The notes beneath the pieces are model-generated. The model saw only the letters and a program-made list of their open reading frames with translations. It did no database searches and was not told the DNA's origin. Both the position numbers and the translations under genes were made by a program. DNA of 64,000 bases from Sphingobacterium siyangense. GTDB taxonomy: Bacteria > Bacteroidota > Bacteroidia > Sphingobacteriales > Sphingobacteriaceae. Location: assembly GCF_007830445.1 (NCBI RefSeq), contig NZ_VLKR01000031.1:1-64000 (forward strand), read 5' to 3'. Shown here one piece after another: positions 8,807-17,883 of the stretch (within the stretch, counting starts at the first letter, position 1; each line of letters begins with the position of its first letter).

Positions 8807-9691
8807 CTAATAGTTTCTGACATCGATACCCCAAAGTAATTTTTCCCGCAGCGTGCTGAAAAAGCTTTCATGCGGGAGCCTAATGAGATTAATAGTAAAT
8901 GGAGCCTGTTTAATGGTTAATTTTACAGATGTATCAATGGATTCGTTTTTGGAATCACAGCTAAGGATGTATTGATTGCTTCGACTCTCTATTTCCAATT
9001 CAAGAGTAAACTGATTGGAGATGACAATGGGTCTCACATTGAGGTTGTGCGGAGAGATGGGGGTAATGACAAAATTGCCACTTTCTGGCATAATAATAGG
9101 TCCGCCGCAACTCAACGAATAAGCTGTGGATCCGGTGGGGGTAGCGATAATTAGTCCATCAGCCCAGTATGAATTCAGTAGTTCGCCATTGATGCGTGCA
9201 TTGACCGTAATCATGGCCGAGCTGTCATAACGAAATACGGTAATATCATTGAGCGCATAGTGATTGCCTTGGAACAAATTAACCTGTTCAGATTCAACAG
9301 AGAGCAACACGCGCTTCTGTATCGTAAAACGTTGGTTCAGTATAGCGTCGATAGCATCTTCAAAATCATTTTTATTGATGGAAGCTAAAAAACCGAGGCG
9401 TCCAAAGTTTATCCCTGCAATTGGAATTCCGGAGTCTTTAATCAAGGAAACAGCAGATAACATGGTTCCATCTCCGCCCAGACTCAACATAATGTCAATA
9501 TCGTCTTTGATTTCTTGATAGGTATTGTATGTTGAGAAATTAAAGGTACATTCAAATTGTGATAGCAGAAATTCATGAAATGGATCATAGACCCAGATCT
9601 CAATATTTTTATCGACAAGATATTCAAATAAGTGTTTCACATGTGGTATAACAGAGGGCTGAAACTCTCTTCCATATATTGCGATTCTCAT
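8807..9691 (-). CDS. nadK: NAD kinase
   Basis: This enzyme phosphorylates NAD to NADP with ATP in the cytosol. At 294 residues it has the normal length. Motifs are the GGDGT nucleotide-binding signature (SLGGDGTMLSA, about residues 72-82), the following GINFGRLGFLA segment, ALNDITVFR (the NE/D motif) and the glycine-rich TPTGSTAYSLSCGGP. The C-terminus ends in WGIDVRN, typical of Bacteroidota NadK. It lies between the CBS-domain gene and uppS on the same strand. Confidence 0.95.
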   Translation of the reverse strand: MRIAIYGREFQPSVIPHVKHLFEYLVDKNIEIWVYDPFHEFLLSQFECTFNFSTYNTYQEIKDDIDIMLSLGGDGTMLSAVSLIKDSGIPIAGINFGRLGFLASINKNDFEDAIDAILNQRFTIQKRVLLSVESEQVNLFQGNHYALNDITVFRYDSSAMITVNARINGELLNSYWADGLIIATPTGSTAYSLSCGGPIIMPESGNFVITPISPHNLNVRPIVISNQFTLELEIESRSNQYILSCDSKNESIDTSVKLTIKQAPFTINLIRLPHESFFSTLREKLLWGIDVRNY

Positions 9692-9737
9692 ATTGTTTTC
9701 AATTTATGGGGCAAAGATGAGAAAAAACTAATCCTAA

Positions 9738-10406
9738 TCAAATGTTAATATAATTCATGAGCTGCTGATAACGGTCGGCAGTGTCGTCAAATGCAGCTAT
9801 GGTATTATGGGTTTCAAGAACTAAATAGTTGTGTCTTAGGAATGAATTCAGTAATGCATTAATGTTCGACTTGTCGACTTTAAGGGTAACTTCAATATGG
9901 TCACTTTCCAAATTTATTTTGGTCGCACAATTAAGTATTCTGCAATTGTCACTTTCAACAAGGTGCGCAATCTGTGAAAGTGAAAAATCATGTAAGCCAA
10001 TTGCCAACACAATAATAGCCCCAGATTCATTTTGCGATTGAATTGAACTTATTGCCTTTAATATATCTAATTGCGTTGACACACCAATATATTTGTTGTC
10101 TTGATCTAAAACAGGAATGATTGTACTATTATATACAGTTATCATCACCAAGGCATCGTAAGGGTGTTGATTAAACTTCAGCTGTATGGGGGCTGTATTT
10201 ATTTTTATGGATGAAAGGGGAGCATCTTCATCTTCCGCATCCAATAAGATGGTTTCATTAACCAGGCCAATATAGTCGTCACCATTTAAAACGACTAATT
10301 CTTTACAAAGCATATCTTGCAGCTTCTCTAGCGCTTGTTGTATTGAATCAGCATTTTGAATACTGAAATCAGCATTTGAAAGAAATTGACTTATTAGCAT
10401 ACTCAA
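9738..10406 (-). CDS. CBS domain protein
   Basis: A 222-residue cytosolic protein. Residues about 10-130 form a pair of CBS motifs (MLISQFLSNADFSIQNADSI, then VYNSTIIPVLDQDNKYIGVST), which typically bind adenosine nucleotides. The C-terminal 80 residues look like an ACT-type fold (ALGLHDFSLSQIAHLVE-like segment, then ITVTLKVD-like strands), giving a possible small-ligand sensor. No enzymatic motif is visible. It precedes nadK by 46 nt, so the two are probably co-transcribed, and the pairing of these genes is common in Bacteroidota. The exact role is unknown. Confidence 0.8.
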   Translation of the reverse strand: MSMLISQFLSNADFSIQNADSIQQALEKLQDMLCKELVVLNGDDYIGLVNETILLDAEDEDAPLSSIKINTAPIQLKFNQHPYDALVMITVYNSTIIPVLDQDNKYIGVSTQLDILKAISSIQSQNESGAIIVLAIGLHDFSLSQIAHLVESDNCRILNCATKINLESDHIEVTLKVDKSNINALLNSFLRHNYLVLETHNTIAAFDDTADRYQQLMNYINI

Positions 10407-10652
10407 ACTTAATAAAAAAAGTAGGTGAAAAGAAATTTTACAGATCAGATTTATGCTTAATTCATTGATTGCTTGTAATACCTAAAATACGAAGAACAGC
10501 GAAAGATTACATAATTGCAAATAAGTACAATTTTAAAGTTTAAAATTGTACTTTTATTACCATTCTGTTATTATTTTTGTCAACGAATTGGAATAGGCAT
10601 AAAACGGGGCCTAAATGGAGGAGAAGTATTTTTAATTGGAACAGTAAGATTG

Positions 10653-11486
10653 ATGATCACAAGCGAGAGTAAAAAGTTTATTGATATACGTGAAGTTATT
10701 CACAAAAAAAATGCGGGGCTTGCTAAATGGATTCCGTCTTTTTTACTTAATTATTTAAAAAGGACAATTCATGAAGACGAGATAAATGATATTATGACGC
10801 GCTTTGCAGATCTTCAAGGCTTGGATTTTGTTGATGCATTGATCAACGATCTGGATGTCAAGGTCAATTTGTATGGGGCAGAAAATATTCCCGTATCGGA
10901 TCCGGTTATTTTTGCGTCCAATCACCCTTTGGGAGGATTGGATGGTATTGCATTTATGCACGCTATAGGTAAGTATAGACGCGATGTGAAGTTCTTGGTT
11001 AATGATATTCTTTTAAATATAGGTAATTTGAGGCCTTTGTTTGTCGGTGTCAATAAGTTAGGGGGGCAAGGGAAACAGGCGATCTCTGCGATTGAGGAGG
11101 CCTATGGAGCGGACGATGCGCTACTGGTGTTTCCTGCAGGTTTGGTTTCCAGAAAACAAAACGATGGCCACATAGAAGACCTCGAATGGAAAAAAAGTTT
11201 TATTAGCAAATCAAAAAAATATAAAAAAGATGTCATTCCGGTGTTGATTGACGGTAAAAACTCTAAGTTTTTTTATAATTTTGCAAGGCTTAGACAGAAA
11301 TTGGGTCTCAAGGTAAACATTGAAATGTTATATTTACCTGATGAAATGTTTGCCCAACGCGGACATACCGTCAATATTATAGTAGGAGAAAGAATCCCTT
11401 ATACAGCGTTTGATCAATCAAAAAACGAAAAAACTTGGGCTGAGGAAGTGAAAAGAAGGGTTTATGGATTGGCTCAAGAAAAATAG
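10653..11486 (+). CDS. glsA: PlsC-like acyltransferase, GlsA-type (glycine lipid O-acyltransferase)
   Basis: A 1-acylglycerol-3-phosphate acyltransferase fold protein of 277 residues. The catalytic HX4D box is in SNHPLGGLDG (about residue 90), and FPAGLVSRK (about residue 160) corresponds to the second conserved block. The ATG at 10653 is preferred; the open frame reaches 10515, but that extension is not conserved-looking. The GNAT-type N-acyltransferase gene follows 5 nt after the stop. In Bacteroides such a pair makes glycine (serine-glycine) lipids: GlsB puts a 3-hydroxy-acyl group on glycine and GlsA adds the second, ester-linked acyl. Assignment here rests on the pairing and motifs, so the head-group is inferred. 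Confidence 0.75.
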   Translation: MITSESKKFIDIREVIHKKNAGLAKWIPSFLLNYLKRTIHEDEINDIMTRFADLQGLDFVDALINDLDVKVNLYGAENIPVSDPVIFASNHPLGGLDGIAFMHAIGKYRRDVKFLVNDILLNIGNLRPLFVGVNKLGGQGKQAISAIEEAYGADDALLVFPAGLVSRKQNDGHIEDLEWKKSFISKSKKYKKDVIPVLIDGKNSKFFYNFARLRQKLGLKVNIEMLYLPDEMFAQRGHTVNIIVGERIPYTAFDQSKNEKTWAEEVKRRVYGLAQEK

Positions 11487-11491
11487 AATTT

Positions 11492-12451
11492 ATGCAAGAA
11501 ATTATACCTCCAGTTGATAGAGAATTATTGAAGACCGAATTGAATAAAGACGTCTTCTTACGATATACCAACAATGGAAATAACGAGATATATTTAATCA
11601 ACTATCATAATTCGCCAAATGTCATGCGTGAAATTGGGCGTTTGCGAGAGTTGACTTTTCGTGGAGCAGGGGGAGGTACAGGACTTTCAATTGATATCGA
11701 TGAAAATGATACATGCGAAGATTGTTACGATCAGTTGATCGCATGGAATCCCGAAGATGAAGAAGTGGTTGCTGGTTATAGGGTAATCAAATGTGCTGAG
11801 GCTGGTGAAGTAAATGGTATACCCAATTTATCAACAGCACATTATTTTCAGTTTTCCGAATTGTTCACGAACGAATATCTACCTTACACCATAGAATTGG
11901 GAAGATCGTTTGTACAACCTAAATACCAACCGGCCATCGACAATAGAAAAGGAATTTTTTCATTGGACAATCTTTGGGACGGTTTAGGGGCTTTGGTGAT
12001 GCTTAACCCTGAAATTAAATACCTCTTTGGTAAAGTGACCATGTATCCACATTACAATAAAGATGCACGGGATATGTTGCTTTATTTTATGGATTACTAT
12101 TTTCCTGATCATGATAAATTGGTGCTTCCTCTTCCGGAATTGGAAATCAAAAATGATTACGAACGTTTTGTAGGCGTGTTTGATGGACTGGATTATAAAG
12201 AAGGATATAAGGTGTTAAATAGTCATGTGAGAGCGTTGGGTGAGAATATTCCACCGTTGATAAATACGTATATGAACCTATCACCTACGATGAAATCATT
12301 TGGCACTGCGCGTAATGACGAGTTTGGTACGGTAGAAGAAAAAGGTATACTGATTGTAATTGATGACGTGTATCCTGTGAAAAAGGAACGTCATATGAAC
12401 ACGTTTGATCGGGATCGTGAATACGGTCATAGAAAACCCAAACGTGGGTAA
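11492..12451 (+). CDS. glsB: GNAT hemolysin-type N-acyltransferase, GlsB-type
   Basis: A 319-residue acyl-ACP-dependent N-acyltransferase of the OlsB/hemolysin group. Recognisable segments are REIGRLRELTFRGAGGGTG, where the acyl donor is expected to bind, DEEVVAGYRVIKCAEA, the ELGRSFVQPKYQ signature, and GLGALVMLNPEIKYLFGKVTMYPHY. This family transfers a 3-hydroxy fatty acyl chain to the amine of an amino acid such as glycine or ornithine. It follows the PlsC-like gene by 5 nt, which matches the two-step synthesis of glycine lipids. A strong terminator lies 19 nt past the stop. Confidence 0.78.
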   Translation: MQEIIPPVDRELLKTELNKDVFLRYTNNGNNEIYLINYHNSPNVMREIGRLRELTFRGAGGGTGLSIDIDENDTCEDCYDQLIAWNPEDEEVVAGYRVIKCAEAGEVNGIPNLSTAHYFQFSELFTNEYLPYTIELGRSFVQPKYQPAIDNRKGIFSLDNLWDGLGALVMLNPEIKYLFGKVTMYPHYNKDARDMLLYFMDYYFPDHDKLVLPLPELEIKNDYERFVGVFDGLDYKEGYKVLNSHVRALGENIPPLINTYMNLSPTMKSFGTARNDEFGTVEEKGILIVIDDVYPVKKERHMNTFDRDREYGHRKPKRG

Positions 12452-12469
12452 CAACAAGCGTGGATAACA

Positions 12470-12508
12470 AAATAAAGGGGGATTCAATTATTGAATCCCC
12501 CTTTATTT
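12470..12508. terminator. Bidirectional terminator between glsB and glpF
   Basis: An 18-bp perfect stem, AAATAAAGGGGGATTCAA (12470-12487) with its complement at 12491-12508, and a 3-nt loop. It sits between convergent genes and can stop both transcripts. Confidence 0.9.
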
Positions 12509-12528
12509 CGTAGGTACAGTGATCTTGA

Positions 12529-13269
12529 TTAGGCCGGTTTTATACAGGTATAAAGTGCAAAGGCTAAAATAGCGCCCAAGATAGGTCCTAGGAAAGGAAT
12601 CCAGGCATAAGACCAGTCGGAGCTTCCTTTCCCTTTGATAGGCCAAAGGGCATGAAATAAGCGCGGCCCCAAATCCCGGGCAGGATTGATGGCATATCCC
12701 GTAGTTCCACCCAGCGAGAGGCCGATGGCCCATACGAGAAATGCAACGGGTATAGCACCAAGAGAGCCCATGCCAATAGGAGCTGTTTTTCCGTCGATGG
12801 TCACATCTTGTCCTGTTATGAAGAAAATAACAAAAATCAAAACAAAGGTTCCAATGATTTCACTTGCCAGATTTGTTGACGTATTTCGGATGTTGGGTAT
12901 CGTAGCGAAAACACCAAGCTTGGTGGTTGGGTCTGCTGTTGCATCGAAATGGTCTTTGTGCATGATGTAGGTTAACATGGCGCCACAGAAACCACCGGCA
13001 ATTTGCGCGAGAATATAGCCAGGTACTTCCATCCAGGGAAGACCATGATTGAGAGCGACGGCAATGGTTACCGCAGGATTGAGGTGGGCTCCGGTATAGG
13101 GGCCAGCAAATACAACACCGACATAGACTGCAAGTGCCCATGCGGTGGTGATTACAATCCATCCTCCATTTTCTCCCTTTGTTCCTTTCAAGATAACGTT
13201 GGCCACAACCCCATTGCCTAAAAGAAGGAGGAGGGTTGTGCCGATAAATTCTGCTAAATAATGGTTCAT
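12529..13269 (-). CDS. glpF: Glycerol facilitator (MIP/aquaporin family)
   Basis: A 246-residue inner-membrane channel that lets glycerol diffuse into the cell. The two NPA boxes are visible as GAHLNPAVTIAVAL and GYAINPARDLGPRLF; the Asp after the second box (NPARD) is typical of glyceroporins rather than water-only aquaporins. Six hydrophobic helices flank the boxes. It ends the glpD-glpK-glpF order on the minus strand: glpK stops 9 nt upstream. The product feeds glycerol directly to the kinase encoded next to it. Confidence 0.95.
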   Translation of the reverse strand: MNHYLAEFIGTTLLLLLGNGVVANVILKGTKGENGGWIVITTAWALAVYVGVVFAGPYTGAHLNPAVTIAVALNHGLPWMEVPGYILAQIAGGFCGAMLTYIMHKDHFDATADPTTKLGVFATIPNIRNTSTNLASEIIGTFVLIFVIFFITGQDVTIDGKTAPIGMGSLGAIPVAFLVWAIGLSLGGTTGYAINPARDLGPRLFHALWPIKGKGSSDWSYAWIPFLGPILGAILAFALYTCIKPA

Positions 13270-13278
13270 GCTTGTTGG

Positions 13279-14778
13279 TTAGTTTTCGGTCCAGTACTGT
13301 AATGCTTTGACACCCTTGGTCCAGAGCTTAATGATCTTTTTTGTTTGCTCTTCTTGCTCTGCTTCGGGTTCAAATATACGATCCTGTGCCCAAAACTTTG
13401 ATATCTCATCCTCATTTTTCCAGAATCCCACGGCCAGCCCTGCGAGGTATGCTGCCCCCAAAGCTGTAGTTTCTGTGATTTTAGGGCGTACAACTTTGCT
13501 GTTAAGCACATTGGCCTGAATCTGCATGAGTAGGTTATTTGCCGTTGCGCCGCCGTCTACACGTAGCTCTTTGATCGGTATGCCACTATCCGCTTCCATT
13601 GCTTGCAGCACATCACGTGTCTGGAGGGAGATTGCCTCTAGTGAGGCGCGTGCTATATGCCCATTGGTGGTTGCACGCGTCAGGCCAAATAGCGTCCCTT
13701 GTGCACGAGCATTCCAGTACGGCGCTCCCAGTCCAGCAAAGGTAGGGATGAATGTGACGCCGCCGTTATCCTTCTCTGTAAGTGCTAATTGCTCTACGTC
13801 CGCCGATTTGTAGATGATGTTGAGGTTGTCGCGTAGCCATTGGACCAGTGCGCCACCGATAAAGATGCTTCCCTCCAAAGCATATTCTGTTTTCCCGTTG
13901 ATTTTCCAGGCGACAGTAGTTAAAAGGTTATTCTTTGAACGGATTGGATTATCACCGATGTTCATTAGCATAAAGCATCCTGTACCATAGGTGTTTTTGA
14001 CCATCCCTTTTTCAATACATTGCTGTCCGAAAAGTGCTGCCTGCTGGTCGCCGGCAATTCCTGCAATCTTGACTTTGTGTGCAAAAATGGTTGTCCGGGA
14101 TTCTCCATATATTTCACTGCTTTCTTTTACTTCGGGCAGCATGGCAGCGGGGATGTCAAATAATTCGAGTAGCTCCTTATCCCATTCCATGCTATGGATG
14201 TTAAAGAGTAAGGTGCGGGAAGCGTTCGTTACATCTGTGATGTGCGCATCGCCACGCGTGAGGTTCCAGACGAGCCAAGTGTCTATGGTTCCACAGATTA
14301 ATTCTCCGTTTTGTGCTTTTTCCCGTGCACCCTCCACGTTATCCAGAATCCATTTTATTTTGGTTGCAGAAAAATAGGGGTCTAATATCAGACCTGTTTT
14401 CTCCTGGATTAGCTCATGTTTTCCAGAGCTACGTAACTCGTCGCAATAATCTGCTGTGCGTTTATCTTGCCATACAATGGCATTGTAAATGGGCCTTCCT
14501 GTTTCTTTGTCCCAAACGACCACAGTTTCGCGTTGATTGGTAATACCAATGGCGGCAATATTTTTGCCGTTTAATCCTGCCTTTGTGGTTGCTTCCGCTG
14601 TGACACCTGCCTGCGTTGACCAGATTTCATGTGGATCATGTTCGACCCATCCCGGTTGTGGGAATATTTGTGTAAATTCCTTCTGGGCAACGGAGACTAT
14701 ATTTCTGTCCTTATCAAAAATTATAGCCCTGGAGCTAGTGGTGCCTTGATCCATTGCCAAGATGTATTGTTGTTCCAT
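13279..14778 (-). CDS. glpK: Glycerol kinase
   Basis: A 499-residue FGGY-family kinase that converts glycerol to glycerol 3-phosphate with ATP. The N-terminal ATP motif is LAMDQGTTSSRAIIFD. The conserved family segments WVEHDPHEIW, TNQRETVVVWDKETG, GTIDTWLVWNLT, and the C-terminal RVDGGATANNLLMQIQ are all present. Length and domain layout are standard. It lies between glpD (upstream, 37 nt) and glpF (downstream, 9 nt), so the three genes form a catabolic operon. No dedicated regulator gene is beside it. Confidence 0.97.
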   Translation of the reverse strand: MEQQYILAMDQGTTSSRAIIFDKDRNIVSVAQKEFTQIFPQPGWVEHDPHEIWSTQAGVTAEATTKAGLNGKNIAAIGITNQRETVVVWDKETGRPIYNAIVWQDKRTADYCDELRSSGKHELIQEKTGLILDPYFSATKIKWILDNVEGAREKAQNGELICGTIDTWLVWNLTRGDAHITDVTNASRTLLFNIHSMEWDKELLELFDIPAAMLPEVKESSEIYGESRTTIFAHKVKIAGIAGDQQAALFGQQCIEKGMVKNTYGTGCFMLMNIGDNPIRSKNNLLTTVAWKINGKTEYALEGSIFIGGALVQWLRDNLNIIYKSADVEQLALTEKDNGGVTFIPTFAGLGAPYWNARAQGTLFGLTRATTNGHIARASLEAISLQTRDVLQAMEADSGIPIKELRVDGGATANNLLMQIQANVLNSKVVRPKITETTALGAAYLAGLAVGFWKNEDEISKFWAQDRIFEPEAEQEEQTKKIIKLWTKGVKALQYWTEN

Positions 14779-14815
14779 AATTGAGTAATTGAGTATTGCT
14801 GGTTATTTTTTTGTA

Positions 14816-16393
14816 TTACTTTAAGATATAATTTTTTGCAACTTTTTGAAAATGCGCTATTTGATCATTTTGCCAATCTTGATCTTTTTCCAGCTCCTGT
14901 GCGAGTATTTTTGCGACTTCAGGAGCAGCTTCAATTGCAGCTTTCGCATCAAGAAATAGTATCCGTACTCGACGGGATAGGACATCTTCCACAGTTCTGG
15001 CAAGTTCATTGCGTGCCGCCCAAACAACTTCAGCCTTTTTGAATTCAAGATGTGCTATTAATTTTTCGTTCCATTCCGGATTTTCTTGCGCCAATGCGTT
15101 GATCGCATCTTGGTCGGCGCCATAAATATACATATGATTGCTTCTGTCTGATGTCGGAATGGCGCTATAAATCTTTTGACTGGCAGACCGGCTTTCTTTT
15201 TGTGGCAAACAACCAATTTTTATCGCTTTGTCGATGGTATCTTGGCCCATTCGACGGAATGTTGTCCACTTTCCACCCGTTAAAGTAAGTAATTTGGAGT
15301 CGCTGACGATAACCTTGTGGCTTCGTGAGATCTCTTTGGTTTTGTTGGAGTTGCCTGTAGGGGCTGCCAGCGGACGTAGGCCGGCGAATACGGCTAATGC
15401 ATCGGCTCTTGTTGGTTGTTTTGTCAGGTAGCGTCCCGCAGTTTTCAGAATAAAATCGATCTCCTGCTCCAAAGCTACCGGTTCAAGGCTATGCTCGTCT
15501 ATAGGGGTGTCCGTTGTTCCCGCAATGACCCGATTGTGCCAGGGTACCAGGAAAAGGACCCGTCCATCATCCGTTTTTGGGATCATAATGGCGTCGTCGC
15601 CAGGAAGAAACGATTTGTCAAATACCAGGTGGACCCCTTGGCTGGGACGTACCATTTGTTTTGCTTCCGGTCTGTCCATTTTTAGGATGTCATCGACAAA
15701 TATTCCTGTAGCATTGATAACAGCCTTGCCTTGTAGGGTGAAAACTTCACCCGTTTCGGTGTCATTAGCGATGACACCATTTATTCGACCACCGCTGTCT
15801 TTGGTGAGGTTATTGACTCTTACGTAATTCAGCGCGACGCCGCCCATTTGAATACAGGTTTGCGCAACGTTGAGCGCAAGTCTTGAGTCGTCAAATTGTC
15901 CGTCTTGATAAACCACGCCGCCATATAGCCCTTTAGGTCTAACGGTGCTTATGCGGTTAAGGGTTTCTTCTTTGTTGATATGAATGGATTTTCCCAAACT
16001 TAATTTACCTGCCAGCAGGTCATATATTTTCATTCCTATGGTATAGAATGGGCCATCGAACCAACTGTAATTGGGGATAATAAAGGATTGATTTTTGACA
16101 AGATGGGGAGCGTTTTTTTGAAGTAGACCTCTTTCGTGAAGTGCTTCTTTAACCAGGGAGATGTCGCCCTGAGCCAAGTAACGTACACCGCCGTGAACAA
16201 GCTTCGTTGCCTTGCTCGAAGTTCCTTTTGCAAAATCAACCTGCTCCAACAAGATTGTTCTGAACCCTCGGCTTAAGGCATCTAATGCAACACCCAATCC
16301 GCTGGCGCCGCCACCTATGACGATAACATCCCATGCGCTCGTATCTCTTATTTTTTCGATCAGTTTTGACCTTTTGAATTCTTGGTGTTTCAT
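14816..16393 (-). CDS. glpD: Aerobic glycerol-3-phosphate dehydrogenase (FAD)
   Basis: A 525-residue flavoprotein that oxidises glycerol 3-phosphate to dihydroxyacetone phosphate at the membrane and passes electrons to quinone. The Rossmann FAD motif is DVIVIGGGASGLGVALDA (residues 19-36), followed by the GTSSKATKLVHGGVRYL signature. Later come the substrate-domain blocks GRVLFLVPWHNRVIAGTTDTP and LTGGKWTTFRRMGQDT. Length is normal. It is the first gene of the glpD-glpK-glpF operon on the minus strand. Confidence 0.96.
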   Translation of the reverse strand: MKHQEFKRSKLIEKIRDTSAWDVIVIGGGASGLGVALDALSRGFRTILLEQVDFAKGTSSKATKLVHGGVRYLAQGDISLVKEALHERGLLQKNAPHLVKNQSFIIPNYSWFDGPFYTIGMKIYDLLAGKLSLGKSIHINKEETLNRISTVRPKGLYGGVVYQDGQFDDSRLALNVAQTCIQMGGVALNYVRVNNLTKDSGGRINGVIANDTETGEVFTLQGKAVINATGIFVDDILKMDRPEAKQMVRPSQGVHLVFDKSFLPGDDAIMIPKTDDGRVLFLVPWHNRVIAGTTDTPIDEHSLEPVALEQEIDFILKTAGRYLTKQPTRADALAVFAGLRPLAAPTGNSNKTKEISRSHKVIVSDSKLLTLTGGKWTTFRRMGQDTIDKAIKIGCLPQKESRSASQKIYSAIPTSDRSNHMYIYGADQDAINALAQENPEWNEKLIAHLEFKKAEVVWAARNELARTVEDVLSRRVRILFLDAKAAIEAAPEVAKILAQELEKDQDWQNDQIAHFQKVAKNYILK

Positions 16394-16843
16394 TTTGTTT
16401 CGTTTTGGATTTTTGTAGTGAATCTTCTGTACTTGTTTTACTACTTCCTTTATACTAAGTTATGCTATATTTGTCGAATTTTAAAGGAAATTAAATAATA
16501 TTTATGTTAAGGCAAGGTGTTTGTTTTTGTTTTGTTTTGTTTTTATTTTAGCAAAAGGAAGCCTTTCTAGTTTTTGCCAGTGACAGGATATGGCGTATCA
16601 ACAGGTTGTTTTTTACTTCTCCACAATAGAGTTGTCTTTAATATTGACTGCATTCTGATCGCTTAAGCTGATGTGTGTACGACTTAATCGCGTTTTTATA
16701 AACCCGCTGAAATAAGGTCTGTTGTGATCTTGGGTGTTTTTTTTTCATGGTCAATAGCTATATAATGTTTAACCATTATATGCTGCTTATGTTTTGGTTT
16801 GGGGAAATGATTTTGTAATTTTAGATCACTATTTAATTTATTT
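16394..16843. other. Divergent intergenic region, glpD and thioredoxin-like gene
   Basis: About 450 nt. It must hold the minus-strand glpD promoter. A plus-strand TATATTTG match to the Bacteroidota -7 box lies at 16466-16473, followed by a T/G low-complexity stretch at about 16517-16552. No coding sequence or RNA was recognised, so what the plus-strand box would transcribe is unclear; it could be the distal promoter of the gene at 16844. Confidence 0.4.
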
Positions 16844-17350
16844 ATGATGAGAAATATAAGATTATTACTGTGTGGAGCTATCGTGTTTTTTGGGACGGTA
16901 CTCGTACAGTCCAAAGCGTTCTCACAGCAGCTTGCTACAGCTCAGGATGTTTCAAAGCCTTACAATCCAGACGCTAATGCACAGAATGATATTGATCAAC
17001 TATTGGTTCAGGCAAAGAAAGAAAAGAAAAATATCATCATCCAGGCTGGTGGGAATTGGTGTGTCTGGTGTTTAAGGTTTAATGATTATATCCATAAAAC
17101 GGCAAGTGTCGACAAGTTGTTAAAGAGTCATTTCCTCTATTATCACCTCAATTATTCAAAAGAGAATAAAAATGAGGCTGTGTTTCAAAAGTATGCTCCT
17201 GAAGGGAATAAACTAGGTTATCCATTTTTTATTGTTTTGGATAGAAATGGAAAAACGTTGCATGTACAGGAGAGCGGCAGCCTGGAAAAAGGGAAGGGTT
17301 ATGATGAAGAAAAAGTGCTTAATTTCTTTAAAGCTTGGGTCGCAAAATAA
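16844..17350 (+). CDS. Exported thioredoxin-fold protein
   Basis: A 168-residue protein with a signal peptide (residues about 3-27, ending AFSQQ). The redox motif is GGNWCVWCLRF, where standard thioredoxins have WCGPC; it is closer to the DsbD C-terminal domain and Thioredoxin_7 proteins. YPFFIVLDRNGKTLH is the usual strand with a cis-Pro equivalent. It would act in the periplasm as a thiol reductase or disulfide-handling protein. It is monocistronic with a terminator at 17406-17439. The initiator could be either of two adjacent ATG codons. Confidence 0.82.
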   Translation: MMRNIRLLLCGAIVFFGTVLVQSKAFSQQLATAQDVSKPYNPDANAQNDIDQLLVQAKKEKKNIIIQAGGNWCVWCLRFNDYIHKTASVDKLLKSHFLYYHLNYSKENKNEAVFQKYAPEGNKLGYPFFIVLDRNGKTLHVQESGSLEKGKGYDEEKVLNFFKAWVAK

Positions 17351-17405
17351 AAATTACCGACTATCATATTGCTATTCTCCACTAAATTAACAGTAGTGCG
17401 TAAAT

Positions 17406-17439
17406 AAAACAAAAGCCCCTTTTAAGGGGCTTTTGTTTT
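17406..17439 (+). terminator. Terminator of the thioredoxin-like gene
   Basis: A 16-bp perfect stem, AAAACAAAAGCCCCTT with its complement, and a 2-nt loop; T-rich on the plus side. It is 56 nt past the stop. Confidence 0.88.
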
Positions 17440-17769
17440 GATGTAATAAGTTGGAAGATCGGATAAGGGTTACTCCCGTAAAACTTAGCCTTTCTTTGTA
17501 CAGTAAGTCGGGAAAGATTGGTGATCAGCATACTAAATTATCCGAATTTCCGCATAAGCTTAATCGGAATTAACAGGTGTTTTATACGCATTCATCCGAA
17601 TGAGGTCCCTATGAAGTCCCTATTAGGTACGGATAAAGTCCGTGTTATTTTAAATTTAATTCAAGGCTTACCGTCGTTGTTTCCAGTGACGAATATCGGG
17701 TTGTGTCTATGACTTTGGTTTTCGAATTTGATTTAATCCAGCTAGTCAGTCATAGGATCGACTGAAAAT
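17440..17769. other. Non-coding stretch with short internal repeats
   Basis: About 330 nt between two terminators, with no credible gene. Positions about 17598-17645 hold short repeats: the hexamer GTCCCT occurs twice in near-identical contexts (GAGGTCCCTAT, GAAGTCCCTAT), followed by TACGGATAAAGTCCGTG. It resembles a degenerate dispersed repeat but I cannot confirm copies elsewhere. A 64-codon ORF across it is not convincing. Confidence 0.35.
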
Positions 17770-17803
17770 AAAAAGGTCTCGTTCCTAAGATCGAGACCTT
17801 TTT
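17770..17803. terminator. Terminator downstream of the arginine decarboxylase gene
   Basis: AAAAAGGTCTCG (17770-17781) pairs with CGAGACCTTTTT (17792-17803). It serves the minus-strand decarboxylase whose stop is at 17884. Confidence 0.82.
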
Positions 17804-17883
17804 ATATGGGCTTGAAACCATTCTTTTTCTACAAGGATATTTTATTCCGCAGTTAAAAAGAGGTTTTGCTCCTGTAGAATATC

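Noticed and set aside
8535..8810. A 91-codon plus-strand ORF between nadK and uppS
   Set aside because: No neighbours on that strand, low-quality composition, and it overlaps the in-frame continuation of nadK on the other strand.
17518..17712. A 64-codon plus-strand ORF between the two terminators
   Set aside because: No start signal, no protein-like periodicity, and it spans the short-repeat stretch.
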